Shown one piece after another: positions 18,369-34,599 of a stretch of 64,000 nucleotides of DNA. The stretch comes from Scenedesmus sp. ARA3 (Eukaryota > Chlorophyta > Chlorophyceae > Sphaeropleales > Scenedesmaceae). Below the pieces are notes generated by a model, which saw only the letters and a list, made by a program, of their open reading frames with translations, did not search any database and had not been told where the DNA came from. Within the stretch, counting starts at the first letter, position 1; every line of letters begins with the position of its first letter. The stretch is from assembly GCA_004335835.1 (NCBI GenBank), contig RWJK01001716.1:1-64000 (forward strand), read 5' to 3'. The translations under genes were made by a program, and so were the position numbers.

Positions 18369-19346
18369 GCATTTAATTCTGTGGTACAGCGAGTGGTTTG
18401 GGCCCTGTGCTTCCATGCGGGCCCTGCTCCATGCGGCACTCGCACCGCATCTCACCTGCTCAACCACTGCTGCACATTTTCAATGCGCCACTCACACCAC
18501 CCCTCACCTGCCCACCTGCTGCATCACTGCACACCCTTCCCCCCACCTCCTTACAGTTACCTGCCGGTGCTGCAGTTGGTCACTCTGGCCACGCTGCCAG
18601 CCGCCGGCCTCTACGCCATCGGCGGCCTGCTGGCCAGCCCCCTGGTCATCCCAGCCCTCATCCTGAAGAACCTGGCAGTGCTGGCCATCTTCACTCCTTT
18701 CCTGCTGCTGACGCTGCCTGTGGCGCTGCCAGTCGGCTTTGTGCTGGCTGCGCTGTGCCTGACACATGAGGTGTGCAAGGCGCTGTTCATCACCTTCACG
18801 CCGCTGCTGTGGCCGCTCTACTTCCTGTGCAAGTGGTGAGTGCCCAGTAGTGAAGTTTGGGGCTGGGATGAAGGTGATATGAAGGAACATCAGCGGTGTG
18901 CTGCAGCGACGCACTGAATGAGATGGGAGCCTGTGCTCTTGTTTGTTTGTAATCATGTTCTGCTTAGACACTGCGCAACATGCTGCTGAATGCTCCAGGA
19001 CATAGCGAACTCAGAAAAATTACATGCCAGCCCATGCGCATGGGGGTCTGCAATGAATTGAAGACGTACAGCGTGGCAAGGGGACACCGTGTGTGCTTGC
19101 ATCTGTCTGTAACAACCGCTACTTCCTTGCGAAGCAGGGATTGCTGACTGTGCATGCTCTGGCTGTGCACATGAGGGCTAGGGCAACGCAACCCTCTACT
19201 CTGGTCAGAACTCGTTCTCAACCCTTCCCTAGCCATTCCCTAAAAGTTGCAGCAGCTGTTTCTCGCATACACAGAGCCTGCAGAGAGTCAAACGCTCCGT
19301 GTGGTTAAGGCAACTTTTACATCGGCTCATCACTGCTACACCGCCG

Positions 19347-19381
<35 letters not shown>

Positions 19382-19501
19382 AGGTGGAAGATCAGCTGCA
19401 TTGTGAGCCAGGTCATCGTCACAGACACCATCATGCCCTGGCTGGTGCCGCTGCGCTTCACCTTCATCGCAGCAATCCTGCCCAAGCTGGCCATGTCCTA
19501 A
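18369..19501 (+). CDS. Hydrophobic multi-span membrane protein, 5' end unresolved
   Basis: Supported exons: 18369-18406 (tentative), 18557-18835, 19384-19501 (stop TAA). The joined frame gives about 145 residues, most of them hydrophobic: at least three membrane segments are visible (LQLVTLATLPAAGLYAIGG, VLAIFTPFLLLTLPVALPV, and a final segment around TDTIMPWLVPLRFTFIAA). Charged residues are few. Intron 3' ends are normal, and the last one is an 11-unit CTG run followed by CAG. I do not recognise the family and cannot place it in a membrane. The second and third exons are secure by phase; the 38-nt exon before them depends on phase agreement only. The stop codon lies inside a 16-bp tandem repeat. 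Confidence 0.65.
19348..19380 (+). repeat. (CTG)11 immediately before a CAG 3' splice site
   Basis: Eleven CTG units directly followed by CAG and the last exon of the membrane-protein gene. Confidence 0.95.
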
Positions 19502-19542
19502 GCTGGCCATGTCCTAATCTGGCCATGCCCTAAGCTGGCATG
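19484..19542 (+). repeat. 16-bp tandem repeat spanning a stop codon
   Basis: Copies start at 19484, 19500, 19516 and 19532 (last one partial), unit AAGCTGGCCATGTCCT. The membrane protein's last codons and TAA are formed by copies 1 and 2. Confidence 0.92.
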
Positions 19543-19932
19543 TTTGTGCATGTGTGCTGAGCTTGGGGTGCACCATGACGCGCAACTTTTCATGTTGTCC
19601 CCAGCATGGTGACGCAACGCATCGGCAGCAGATGTTGGAAGTTGGCAGGAGCAACGCTGTTGTGGAAGCTACGTGCTGGGAGCGGCATGTTACACGATTG
19701 ATTGTCAGGGTGAGGCCTGGCTCTTTTTTTGAGTTGAGTGCACTTCATGATGTAGAGGTGCTACCAGTGTGAAGTTGGCGTACTGGCAAGCAGTGTGCAC
19801 ACACCGGTGTGGTGCCACACAAGCTTGCTGGAACTGCAAGCTTTGCGCATCGCACTCGGTCTGTTGGCATGGCGGAGAGGACTGAGCCAATAAAAGACAG
19901 ACGGGGGATGCGTTGTTACTTGGTAACCCATT

Positions 19933-20070
19933 GGGTTGTGCCTGGTCAGGGAGGTTGGTCCCCCTCCCTTGCAAGCGAGTTGTGTCGTCGCTGGTAACGC
20001 TGGCACATGTGCCAGTTGCAAGCACGCTTGGGAACGGGTTGTGCCTGGTCAGGGGGGGTGGTCCCCGTCC
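19933..20070. repeat. Pair of direct repeats, about 35 bp each
   Basis: Copies at 19933-19968 and 20036-20070, sharing GGGTTGTGCCTGGTCAGGG and a following GGTCCCC block, with a few differences. Their role is unknown. Confidence 0.85.
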
Positions 20071-20089
20071 ACAGGTGGCAGGTTTTGAG

Positions 20090-20094
20090 TGTAA
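20090..20094 (+). terminator. Putative TGTAA poly(A) signal, plus strand
   Basis: TGTAA 589 nt after the membrane-protein stop codon; a plausible 3' UTR length for a green alga. Confidence 0.35.
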
Positions 20095-20267
20095 TAATCT
20101 AGGCTGGGCAATGCTGGATCTGGTATGGTGAGGGTCTGTTGAAATACGATACTGCAGGTGGAACAAAACCGTGCATCAGCATCTGAGCATGCAACACCAA
20201 CTGCACAGCATCAGGCAGGAGCGTGTGATGTCACTGATGGACACCAGCCGTGCTGTGCCAGAATCCG

Positions 20268-20272
20268 TTACA
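20268..20272 (-). terminator. Putative TGTAA poly(A) signal, minus strand
   Basis: TGTAA on the minus strand 768 nt after the peptidyl-tRNA hydrolase stop codon. If both this and 20090 are used, the convergent transcripts end about 175 bp apart. Confidence 0.3.
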
Positions 20273-21039
20273 TTGCATCGCTGATTGAATCACAAGACCG
20301 CAGCTGGCAATGCAGTAAGCATTTGTGGTGCAATACAATTGACTGCTCTGAAACCCCTAGCGGCCACCACCAACACATCTCGTAGCATGCCAAGAGTACA
20401 CAACACAGCCAGCATTGGCCGACAGCAGCCCACTAGTACTGTCACCACAAAGAACTGCATAGCGTCTGCTGTGTGCGGCAAAGGCCCACTGCGTGTGTCG
20501 CACACCCACCGCCAGCGCCGAACGTGCCCATGAATGCATCGCTGCAGACGGTTGCAGCAGTGGCTGACAATGTACGTTCAACTGCTGCTATAAGCAGCTA
20601 CAAATGCAGCAACACCACAGGCTGTGCTACCTTGCAACTAAGCTCACTTGCGTTTCTAACCCCGCTGCGTGTAAGGCAACCAGCATCACATTGTTGCAGT
20701 GACGCCACCAAGTATCTGTACAAACTGCTCTCAGATCTCGCACTGATGACAGAGAGCTGCACTGTGAACAGCGCACACAGTCTGCCCTTGCATGCAAAAG
20801 CACACTATCCATGCACTCTCTGAAGCCGTCACCCGCTCACACAAATGCCTCTCTCACACAATGACCTCACCCTCTCACACATGCTGCCAGCGCAGCGCAT
20901 CTGCACACACAGCTAGGCCCCAGGCACCTGCAGCAAGACCAATGGCCACACAACTAACCACACCGCTGCATCAGCCACTGCTTCACCCTTGCAACTTACT
21001 GACAGCTGTACAGGCAGCACAACCATAACAGCGCATGCC

Positions 21040-22642
21040 TCATAACCGCTGCCCGCTGAGTGCCTTTGCCATGCCCAATGCCAAGCAGCTGTCGATGATG
21101 CCTATTGACTCTGCCACTGCTTCATCGATTGCTGCCATCTCGCTGCGCTTGAACTCCTGCAGCACATACGAGGCGATGTCCAGCTCCCCGTTGGGCCTGC
21201 CGATGCCTGCAGCAGCAGCAGCACCCACAGCAGCAGTGACAAAGCGTCAGGGAACAGCCTGTTTGTGTATACTGGATGATACTGCCAAGTGTACAAAGCA
21301 GCTCAAGCAAAGTAAGCCAGGGCTACGCGTTGCAGATCGCAGCCGACAGACAATGCAATGACAAGAGCAGCAGCACGCATGCCTGCCGCACGCCAGGCAC
21401 TGGATTTGAACTGCACCTATCTTGATTCGCGGGAAGTCGTGGCTGCCGCCCAGGTGTTGGATGATGCTGCGCAGGCCGTTGTGGCCGCCATGGCCGCCCT
21501 TCTGCCGCAGCCGCACCGCAGCAGGCGGCTGGTCAAGGTCATCAGACACAACCAACACGCGCTGACTGGGCACCTGCAATTGAGGTGCATTAGGTGAGAA
21601 AACCAACTTGCTGCATGGCACGGTGGCCTTGTGTGGGCATGTGCTGCTGCTGCTGCTGCTGCTGCTGCAATGGCACACGCACAGCAAACTGCCGACAAGC
21701 ACGCTTTCCCATCACTGCTAAGCTGGCAGCCTGCAAACTCCTGTCAGCGACGCTGCAGCCAGTGTCAGTTGGTAGTAGCAAGCTGTCTTCCCACCTTGTA
21801 GAAGCGCGCCAGCGCTGCGACACTCTCCCCGCTGTTGTTCATGAAGGTGACTGGCTTAGCCAGGATGACCTTGCGGCCATGTAGCTCGCCGCGCCCAACT
21901 GCTGCGGAGCGCTCTAGCTTGCGCATGTCTATGCCTGCTGAGCGCGCCAGACTGTCAACAACCATGAAGCCAACCTGTGCGTGGCACAGCAGCAGGAGGA
22001 ATGCTTGCAGGACTAGCCAGGGGTGTGATGTGGATTGTTGGCAATCGTGCAGTGCTGCTGCTGTGGCTCTTGCAGGACGCAGCTAGGGAAAATCCGCCCA
22101 GGGAGCCCCTTGCTTGCACTGCTGTGTACGCCTGTGAGTGCTGATTGCTTAGGCTCTAACTAGTGCAGGGCTGCCAACTAGCTGCATGTTGCCTGTTGCC
22201 ATGACTCTGCAGGAGTTGCCCTGGTCATGCCAGCCTCACTCCCTGACACTCACATTGTGCCGTGTTTTCTCATACCGTGGCCCAGGATTGCCCAGCCTGC
22301 ACCAGCACAGGCCTACATGAGCTGCTGAACAAGCTCAAAAAGCCCCACATGCTCCTTCGCTGTTGCTCACCCTACAATGAGCCACACTTCATCCTTGCCT
22401 GCAGCTGCAGCACCAGCAGCAGGCTTCTTGGCTGCTGCTGGTCTGGCTTTGGGCTGAGCTGTTACTGTGCTAACTCCCACGCATGCTACGGGTTCTATTC
22501 TTCTGCGCTTTGCTGGGTGTTCGCTGCTAGCTGCCGGGGAAGACATGTGAACAGACGCGGGCCGGCCTCGCAGGGGGATGCAACAGGAGAGGCGATTGGC
22601 AGCAAGGTGCCTAATTCCGCAGTTTGTATACAAGTGGAGCAT
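21040..22642 (-). CDS. PTH: Peptidyl-tRNA hydrolase (bacterial-type Pth)
   Basis: Exons on the minus strand: 22642-22371, 22296-22254, 21974-21795, 21573-21417, 21206-21040; phases close to 272 residues. The enzyme releases tRNA from peptidyl-tRNAs dropped by the ribosome. The core from residue 87 has the family landmarks: IVGLGNPG with Asn94, TRHNVGF with catalytic His104, FMNNSG, SDDLDQP with Asp176, and GGHGGHNGL with His196-Asn197, then IGIGRPNG. It is preceded by an extension of about 85 residues: Arg-containing and acid-free at first (from Met at 22642), then KRRRIEP and an Ala/Lys-rich linker. This suggests organelle import; an in-frame Met at 22546 would start after the presequence, so dual targeting is possible. 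Another in-frame Met exists at 22729. Confidence 0.93.
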
Positions 22643-23162
22643 TATGCCTATTACTTTCAAGCAGAAGAACAAGGCCCGTGTGGTAAGTGGCAGAGGAGGG
22701 TTACAGCAGCAAGCAGGCCTGTCAAGCATTGATCAGGCAGCGTACATGGGCCGAACACCTGTCTGCAGAAGGGCGCAACCAATGCATGTTGCAGCATGGC
22801 AGCCACAGGACTGTGCCCCAGTCCGTCACGACACACACAACCCTGAACCACGGTGCTGCTGTCATAGCTGAACCTGAGTAACAACAGCGTGCACGCAGTA
22901 GTCGTGCCTGTGAAGCGCTGCGCTTCAAATTAAAGCTTGCAGCGTGCAACATAAGAAACCCAACGGTATGGGAGCGATTGCTATGGCCCACTTGCATCCC
23001 AAGCAAACACGCAGCCCACCTGCCAAAGCAGGCTGCTGACTCAGAGCTCCTGCCGCACCACCCTCTCATACTAGTAGGTGGCACACAAATTTGTAGTTAA
23101 AACTATCAGCGCTGACACATCCACGGTCAAACTCAAAGTCAAATTTCACTTCTGCCCGGCAC
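22643..23162. other. Tandem intergenic region between NDOR1 and PTH
   Basis: 3' UTR of the diflavin reductase and promoter/5' UTR of PTH, both on the minus strand. A minus-strand TGTAA lies at 22701-22705, 458 nt after the reductase stop codon. No other exon recognised. Confidence 0.45.
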
Positions 23163-27788
<4,626 letters not shown>

Positions 27789-28795
27789 AGCGTCTGGTAC
27801 TGTCTGTGGATTCAGGTCCGTCGTTCAACTCAATGTGCTCCTGCTGCCACCCGCACTGTACTGCTGCAGTAGCCTGCTGCTGCCACCAGCCCAACCACAC
27901 AACTTTTACAGGTCACGCCACATAACAATCAAAGATCATGGTGTATAACATTTGGAAGCCTGGCGCTAGAGGTTGATTCAGAGTCATGGCCTAACATGTT
28001 ACAACGCTTGAAACTGGATGACACCACATGCACGGATGGCTGTAACAAGCTTGCATAGGCATGTAAACACAGTTTGCAGAGCATAATGCAACATAGTGCG
28101 TACTCACATGGCATTCAAGTGGTCCCCCCTAGAGGCCACCATGGCTGCGTGGGGTGCTAGGCTCCCCTAAGCCAGCGCCAGCGTCAAGCCAGCACACCTC
28201 ATCATAGCCCTGCACACAAGGCTAAACTGTCACCCCACCCCACGATTGCCAAACCGTGCCAACAGCATAGCACCAATCTCAGCCTGGAGCCACGTGGCTC
28301 AGTGCACTGACAACTCCCTGAAGCAGAGCACTCTGTTCCAAACACCATGCGGCCAGTGCCGCCTGCATGGCATATGGCGAATGTTGCCCCCACAAAGGCA
28401 GCGGAGTGCCATGGAGGCTGTCCACAATGTTTCAGCGCTCCAGCCATGCCCTGCCTAAAAAGCGGCACCCATGTCTGCAACTGCTGTTGGCTGCGTGGCG
28501 CATGATGCCTTCATACAAGAGATGCACCCCTTCTCCAGGCGTCACCACAACGCCTTATGTGTCGATCTTGGGTGCTACTTGTGCTACTGCACACGCAGCA
28601 CAAGCAGCAAGCAATTACATCACGGCGTTGAACCACTGCATGCATGAGGACACCATACAGGACCAGATGATACCATGTCGTGCTGCCTTCGCTGTTTTGC
28701 GTGTTAAGCCAATGCCCTACGCTTCACAGTCGCAAGCGCAGCTCTGCTCAGTAGTTGCAACTTGACCTGCTGTCATGCCTCCGCCGCCCGCACTG
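27789..28795. other. Intergenic region upstream of NDOR1
   Basis: About 1 kb: promoter/5' UTR of NDOR1 and 3' UTR of the small membrane-protein gene. Open frames exist on both strands (for example 28367-28765 plus) but look like chance frames with no recognisable domain or splice pattern. Confidence 0.4.
28615..28619 (-). terminator. Putative TGTAA poly(A) signal of the small membrane protein
   Basis: Minus-strand TGTAA 177 nt after the stop codon at 28796. Confidence 0.4.
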
Positions 28796-29170
28796 CTACT
28801 GCTGCTGCTGCTGTCCCGACTGCATTAGCAAGTACAGCGAGTACAGCGCAGGTGTGCCAAGCACCACACCCACTGCCACTGCAGGGCTGGGCTCAAAGGG
28901 CAGAGAGATGAGCAGGCTGCCATACTTAATGACAGTAGCGCCTGCAACGTGCGGAAGCACACAGAGAGCACGAATGTGTGTTTACACAAGCAAGCACGCC
29001 TGCAGTGGGGTGGAGCGTCAACAGCAAGGGCTCAAGAACAGCTGGTACAGCACTGCGGTGGCAGTGTGCATTGTTAGGGCCTGGTGGCGTTGTCTGCAAT
29101 TGGCAAAGACATGCTTGATCGACAAGCATGTTCTGCTCTTGCACTGTGACAGGTGGACATGCCGGTGCAG

Positions 29171-29203
<33 letters not shown>

Positions 29204-29609
29204 GATTTCCAACCACTAGCTGGCCATGCTGTGCTTACCCACAAACGACAGCACGACAAGCTTGCCAATGAATGCTAGGTCGGAGTCTGGAACTGCAGAC
29301 TGCTTGCCGTTGCCGCTGTCAGTGAGCTTAGGTGCTGGCCCACCAGTGCCTGCACAATCGGTCAGCGGCAGTGGGTGGTCTTGCGGCGGTAAACTGCCTC
29401 ATGATGCTGCATGGTCTGCAAGCAACTAGCATTAGAGGCACACCTGTTGCTTGTACATATAAGAGGCTGCTGCGTTGCTGCTGGCGTGCTCTACTGCTGG
29501 TGATGCTGCTTCTGCTTCTGCTGCTGCTGACTGATCGTGGCACCAGCACGGAACACCCTAGTGGGGCACGTGTGCACGCGCATTGCGTTTTTGACAGTAG
29601 TCTACTCAT
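28796..29609 (-). CDS. Small probably plastid-targeted membrane protein, function unknown
   Basis: Exons on the minus strand: 29609-29444, 29349-29239, 28941-28796; phases close to 140 residues. Residues 1 to about 55 are rich in Ser and Arg with no acidic residue (SVSSSRSRSSITSSRARQ), like a plastid transit peptide. A polar linker with Asp, Lys and Pro follows, then a mature part starting DLAFIGKLVVLSFVGATVIK, a motif LISLPFEPSP, and a second hydrophobic segment VAVGVVLGTPALYSLYLL, ending in poly-Gln. One or two membrane spans are likely. I cannot name a family. Three exons in consistent phase, a transit-like start and conserved-looking hydrophobic segments support a real gene. Confidence 0.75.
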
Positions 29610-29980
29610 TGTTTCTGCGATCTTAGCCCAGCTGCTGCGTGCTGATGTGGCTGCAGACTGCTATTCCTGGCTCGCACGACAATCAGCAGGAGAAGCTATG
29701 TTCAAGCCTTTGAATAAACTGCGAGACCAGTGAAAACAAGGCCATGCATGCAGTACTGGCGATGCGCCTTTTCGTAAGACCCTTGGGAGGAACCAGCACA
29801 GCATGCTCAGCATTGCTGAGCACGCCCTTAATTTGGAGGCAACTGTCATGCCGCTTCTCAGCTCGAACGTGCGACTCCCATCGTCATTCGTTATACAACC
29901 ACTATTCTTCAAGCTGCCTCTGGACCAGTTTGAGCAGACACGTTGAGCTTAACCAAGCACAGCACGCTTTGCTCCAACAT
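29610..29980. promoter_or_regulatory. Divergent promoter region, small membrane protein and SET-like gene
   Basis: 371 bp between opposite-strand starts. No defined element seen. The right boundary depends on the tentative first exon of the plus-strand gene. Confidence 0.35.
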
Positions 29981-32056
29981 ATGGGGCAAGAACCCCATCT
30001 GATTGTAGTCAGTAGACCTCTGTGGGAGATATTCTCAGGTGGGGTTCGATGCTCTGAGTCCAGACACGATTTTGTCCGCAGCACGACAATGCCAACGGTC
30101 CTCAGCACCATCATGTACCGCGTGTGTTCCAGCACAAGCAGCGTCAATCCTGCACTCACAACACCTGCTTGTCATACTTCTGTTTCGGTTGCGCTTTGCA
30201 GTGGACGCTCAGCTGGCTGGCCAGCCGGAGCACAGCACAGCGCCTGCGCCAGGCACAGCTTCTGCTGCTGCTGATGCTGAGCAGCAGATGCAGCAGGGCA
30301 CGCCTGCACCAGCAGCTCCAGAAACCGAGCAGCAGCAGGAACAGCAGCAGCCAACTCCAGGGCCAGCAGCTGCTGGTCAGCTGGACCCATTTGCTGATGA
30401 CCCAGGTGATTGGGAGCCCACCCAGCAGGAGCTGTACAGCACGCCACATGCCGCCACACCTCGCTCAGCAAGCGGCAGGCAGCCCAGTCTGGAGCTCGAC
30501 GACGAGCAGATGCCCCAGTTCCAATGCGAGACGCAGCAGCAGCAGCAGCTGCAGCAGCATCTACAGCCAGTCCTGCAACAGCAGGATGCAGCAGCAGTAG
30601 GCTCTCCTCATACCAGCACTGGAGGCGGCAAGCAGCAGCCACAGCAGCAGCGTGAGGCGCCGTCCCCGTGGCATGCGCAGCACCAGCTGACTCAGCGCCA
30701 AGCCGCAAATGCAGCTGCTCGCCGCTTTCAAGCTGCTGCTGCTGCTGCTGCTGCTGTTGTGACAGCTGCCACCATACCTGACAGCGAAGAAGAGGAAGAG
30801 CAGCAGCAGCAGCAGCTGCAGGCAGGTGCCACAGATGGACCCAGAGACGGTGATGCTTCAGACAGCGACAACGATCAGAGTGCTAACGATGATGACGACA
30901 GCGATGAGGATTATAATGCAGCTCAGGAGGCAGGCACAGCTGCGGCTTGCAGGAAGCGGCACAGGACACCCGGCAAGGCACAGCGCAGGCTGCGCCGGCA
31001 GCAGCAGCAGCAGCGGCACAGCCAGCCGCCGGGTACCCCCTCACGCGGCACCCCTCATGTGGCTCCAAGCAAGCTAGTGGAGCCCTCACCCACTGCAAAG
31101 CAGCAGGACCTGCTGCAGTCCTGGAGCAGGCTGAAGCAGCAGCAGCAGCAGCGGCAGTTGGCGTCGCCTTTCCTGCAAGAGCAGGCACCCGTTACTGCTG
31201 GTGGCAGTGGCCGGGCTCGGCAGCGCAGCGACGCAGTCAGGCGCAAGCTTGCGCCAGGGCTTGATGCTGCTAGCAAGGCTGATGCAACAGCGCAGCAGCT
31301 GCAGCAGCAGCAGCAGGTGATCTTGCTGGACAGTGATGATGAGCAGGGTGGCGCGGCAGCTGGTGTGCAGCAGTCGCAAGACGTGCTGCTGCGGCACATC
31401 GTGCAGCAGCAGCAGCAGCGTGTTTCGCCGCAGCCCACTTTGCCTGCAGGAACACAAGTGCCTGCTGGTGTGGCTGTTGCATGCAGCCAGCAGCAGCAGC
31501 AGCAGCAGGTGAAGCGCAGTCTGAAGCTGCTCAGGCGACCTGTTCCTGTCAGCAGTCAGCAGCAGCCCATGGCAGCAGCTGCAGTGGTGTCACAAAAGCA
31601 GCAGCAGCCAGAGCAGCCTCAGCAGTCCCAACAGCAGCTGCAGCAGCAGCCAGCTGAAGCACAGCAGGTATCAGGTGGTGCAGATGATGCTTGTGAAGAT
31701 GCTGTTGAGGAGCTGCTGCCAGCTGGGCAGCTGCGCTCACGCAGTAGCAGCAGATCACCCTGCAAGCGCAGCACCCTGGCACCGTCTGCTGGGACCGCAG
31801 ATGAAGCAGCAGCAGCTGCAGAAGCAGCGGCAGCAGTGGCCCCTGATGGTGAGGGTCAAATTGAATTTGCAGAGCAACAGCCGCAGCACCTGCAGCAGCA
31901 GCAAGCGGCACGTAACAGGGGTCGTCCGCCAGGCAAACGTGGGCGCAAGGCAGGCGTTGCAAGCAGAACACAACAGGCAGGCCAGCACTCATCATCCTCC
32001 GATAAGGACGCAGCAGCTGCTGGGGGTGTGGATGATCCTGCTGGTGGAGCCAAGCC

Positions 32057-32095
<39 letters not shown>

Positions 32096-33359
32096 CAAGC
32101 GGCGTGCAGAGGGTGCAGCTGCTGGCAGGGGCAAGCGGCAGCGCAGCACATCAGCCGATGCAGTAGCTGCTGGTGGCAGTGGTGGCGCAGCACCAGCAGA
32201 AGCAGCGGCAGCAGGGCAGCAGCTGGCGGCTGGTCAGACAAGGGGTCGGAAGGCCAAGCAGCAGCAGCAGCAGCAGCAGGGCCAGCAAACGAGTGCTGGT
32301 GCTGGTGGCGCTGCTGCTGCTGCTGCTGCTGTCGCTGGCAGTGGCAGGCGCAGCAGTAGCCCTGACAGTGCTGATGCAGCTGCTGACTCACCGGTGTGGC
32401 CGCAGCTGCCGCTGTCAGCTTTCACAGTGCTTGACAGCAGCCATCTGAGGTGAGGGCTGGGCTGGGCATTTTCTTCAGCTGCACGTGCACAGGGGCCTGT
32501 TGTGCAGCTACCGGTCTGCTGTAGTGCACACCAGCATGAGCAAACAGGCTTCACGCAACAGCGGTTGTCTATCGTAGTGCGTGCAAGTGCTTTGTGTGCA
32601 GCTTGCAACTTGCCCGAAGCTGCATGGTGCGTTGCTAGTAGCTGGGTACCAGCTATCGCCTGAAGAAGTTTATATTGCTCACCTGCTGGCGTCACTCTGC
32701 AGGTGCTGCGTGGATCTGCCAGATGGCACTTTATTTGGCTGCCGACTGCACTACTGCAAATCACAGTGTGCTTGCATCACAGTCTTGCTTGCATCACATT
32801 CTTGCATCACAGGTGCTCGCCAGACCTGCCAGATGGCACCTTGGACTGGCTGCCGCCTGCAAATCAATGACAGTGTGCTTGCACCACAGGCTTGCTTGCA
32901 TTACATCCTTGCATCACAGGTGCTGGCCGGACCTGCCACATGGCAATTTAGACTGGCTGCCGCCTGCACAAAAATCAAAGTGTGCTTGCATCACAGGCTT
33001 GCTTGCATCACATGGTTGTACCGCAGGTGCTGGCCAGACCTGCCAGATGGCACCTTGGACTGGCTGCCGCCGCTGCCACCTGACCTACGCAAGCACCTGC
33101 AGCGCCTGGTGCAAGGCTCGCCAGCCGCCGGCGCTGCCAGCCAGACTCAAACCGACTTCGAATCCCAGAGCACCAACGCAAGCCTCATCCTCGGCTTCAC
33201 TCAGCAGCAGCAAATCCCCGGCAGCACGCAGCTTGAACAGCAGGAGCCGCCGCTGCTGTCCAAGCTATACAGCAGGCGCGCAAATTTGCACACGGGCAGG
33301 GGTACAGCAGCAGCGGCTGTACCCCGGGATGTGGATGGCGACTTCAAGCTTGCAGGACT

Positions 33360-33400
<41 letters not shown>

Positions 33401-33924
33401 TGGCGCTGAGTGCTGAGCAGGTGGCGCAGCAAGTGGCGCAGCAGGCTGGCTGCTACAGCTGGGATGATGTGGAGCCGATGAGCGTCTGCCTGGCTGAGAG
33501 GGACGGCGAGCGGCTGGCGTTCTACCCTCTGAAGGAGGAGTACCAGCAGCTGCTGGGGGACGCTGAGCAGCGCGGGTGAGGCGGGGCAGTGTGGGCAATA
33601 AGGCAGCTGCAGCAAATACCCAGCAGCAAGGTTGAAGGTTTACCCATCTGTATGTACTTGTCGTTGTTTGATTGACGTGCTCCCTGCAGCACACACGCCG
33701 CCAGCATCACAACACTCCCAAAAGTCCAGGGCCAGCAGCAGCAAACCTTACTTCACCATGTCCACTGCTGCATGCAGGCCGGCCACTGCTGCCAAGATCC
33801 TGGTGGCGCAGGCGGACCCCTGCCACCCCTGCAACTTCAGCCCCCTGGGGCAACTCATCGCAGAGTCAGCAGCACTGGCAAGTGGCCATCACACGCCAGG
33901 CGAATCATCAGACGTAGATGCAGC

Positions 33925-33965
<41 letters not shown>

Positions 33966-34206
33966 ACCGCGGCCGCATGCTGCTTGCGGGCAGGGCCCTG
34001 GAGTGCTGCGAGTTCCTGGGGTCGTATGTCACCAAGGAGCACTGCGGGCTGCTGCAGAGGTGCGGCGGCTAAGGTTTAAACTAGCTGTTCATTCAAGTCG
34101 TGCTGCTCGGCAGCTGGCTGCACACCTGCTGTCCCTATGTGATTGCCACCACACATCTGTCCTGAGCGGATAGCTGTAGCATGGGGTGGGCCTGTGCTGT
34201 GGCTGA

Positions 34207-34247
<41 letters not shown>

Positions 34248-34561
34248 GGTGCTGCTGCTGCTGCTGCAGCCAGCTGGATGCGCGCACCAATGCGGACCTC
34301 ACATATGAGGCAGCCACAGCGGCCTATGAGATGGAGTTCCCCATAACAGAGGTGCGCGGCAGCTGCAATCGTGTGCATTTTATGTCGACACTGCTGCCGC
34401 AGAGCTCTGGTGTATGTATGCCAGCATTACACACACAGGCAGCTGAGCAGGGCAAGCTATTGCTCTTTGGAAAGCAGCATGGTTGGGCATCGTGGCTGTG
34501 ATCTTACACACGAATATCATCAGTTCAGGTCAAAGTGCTGCTCAGCTGCTCCTGCTGCTGC

Positions 34562-34599
<38 letters not shown>

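Larger units (their letters stand above)
19502..21039. other. Convergent intergenic region with a direct repeat
   Basis: 3' UTRs of the membrane-protein gene (plus) and the peptidyl-tRNA hydrolase gene (minus). No exon recognised. It holds a direct repeat of about 35 bp and two oppositely oriented TGTAA motifs. Confidence 0.5.

Noticed and set aside
30156..32448. Long open frames rich in Leu, Cys, Ser or Ala on both strands over poly-Gln exons
   Set aside because: They are shadows produced by CAG/CTG runs, which are open in all six frames.
32581..33579. Single 332-codon exon covering all four exon-start copies
   Set aside because: The frame is open, but the repeated units have intron-like ends with AG acceptors, and only the last copy leads into conserved-looking sequence; it is kept as a possible isoform.
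34181..34269. CAG/CTG tracts considered as CRISPR-like or satellite arrays
   Set aside because: They are simple trinucleotide runs without spacers and occur in coding, intronic and promoter positions.
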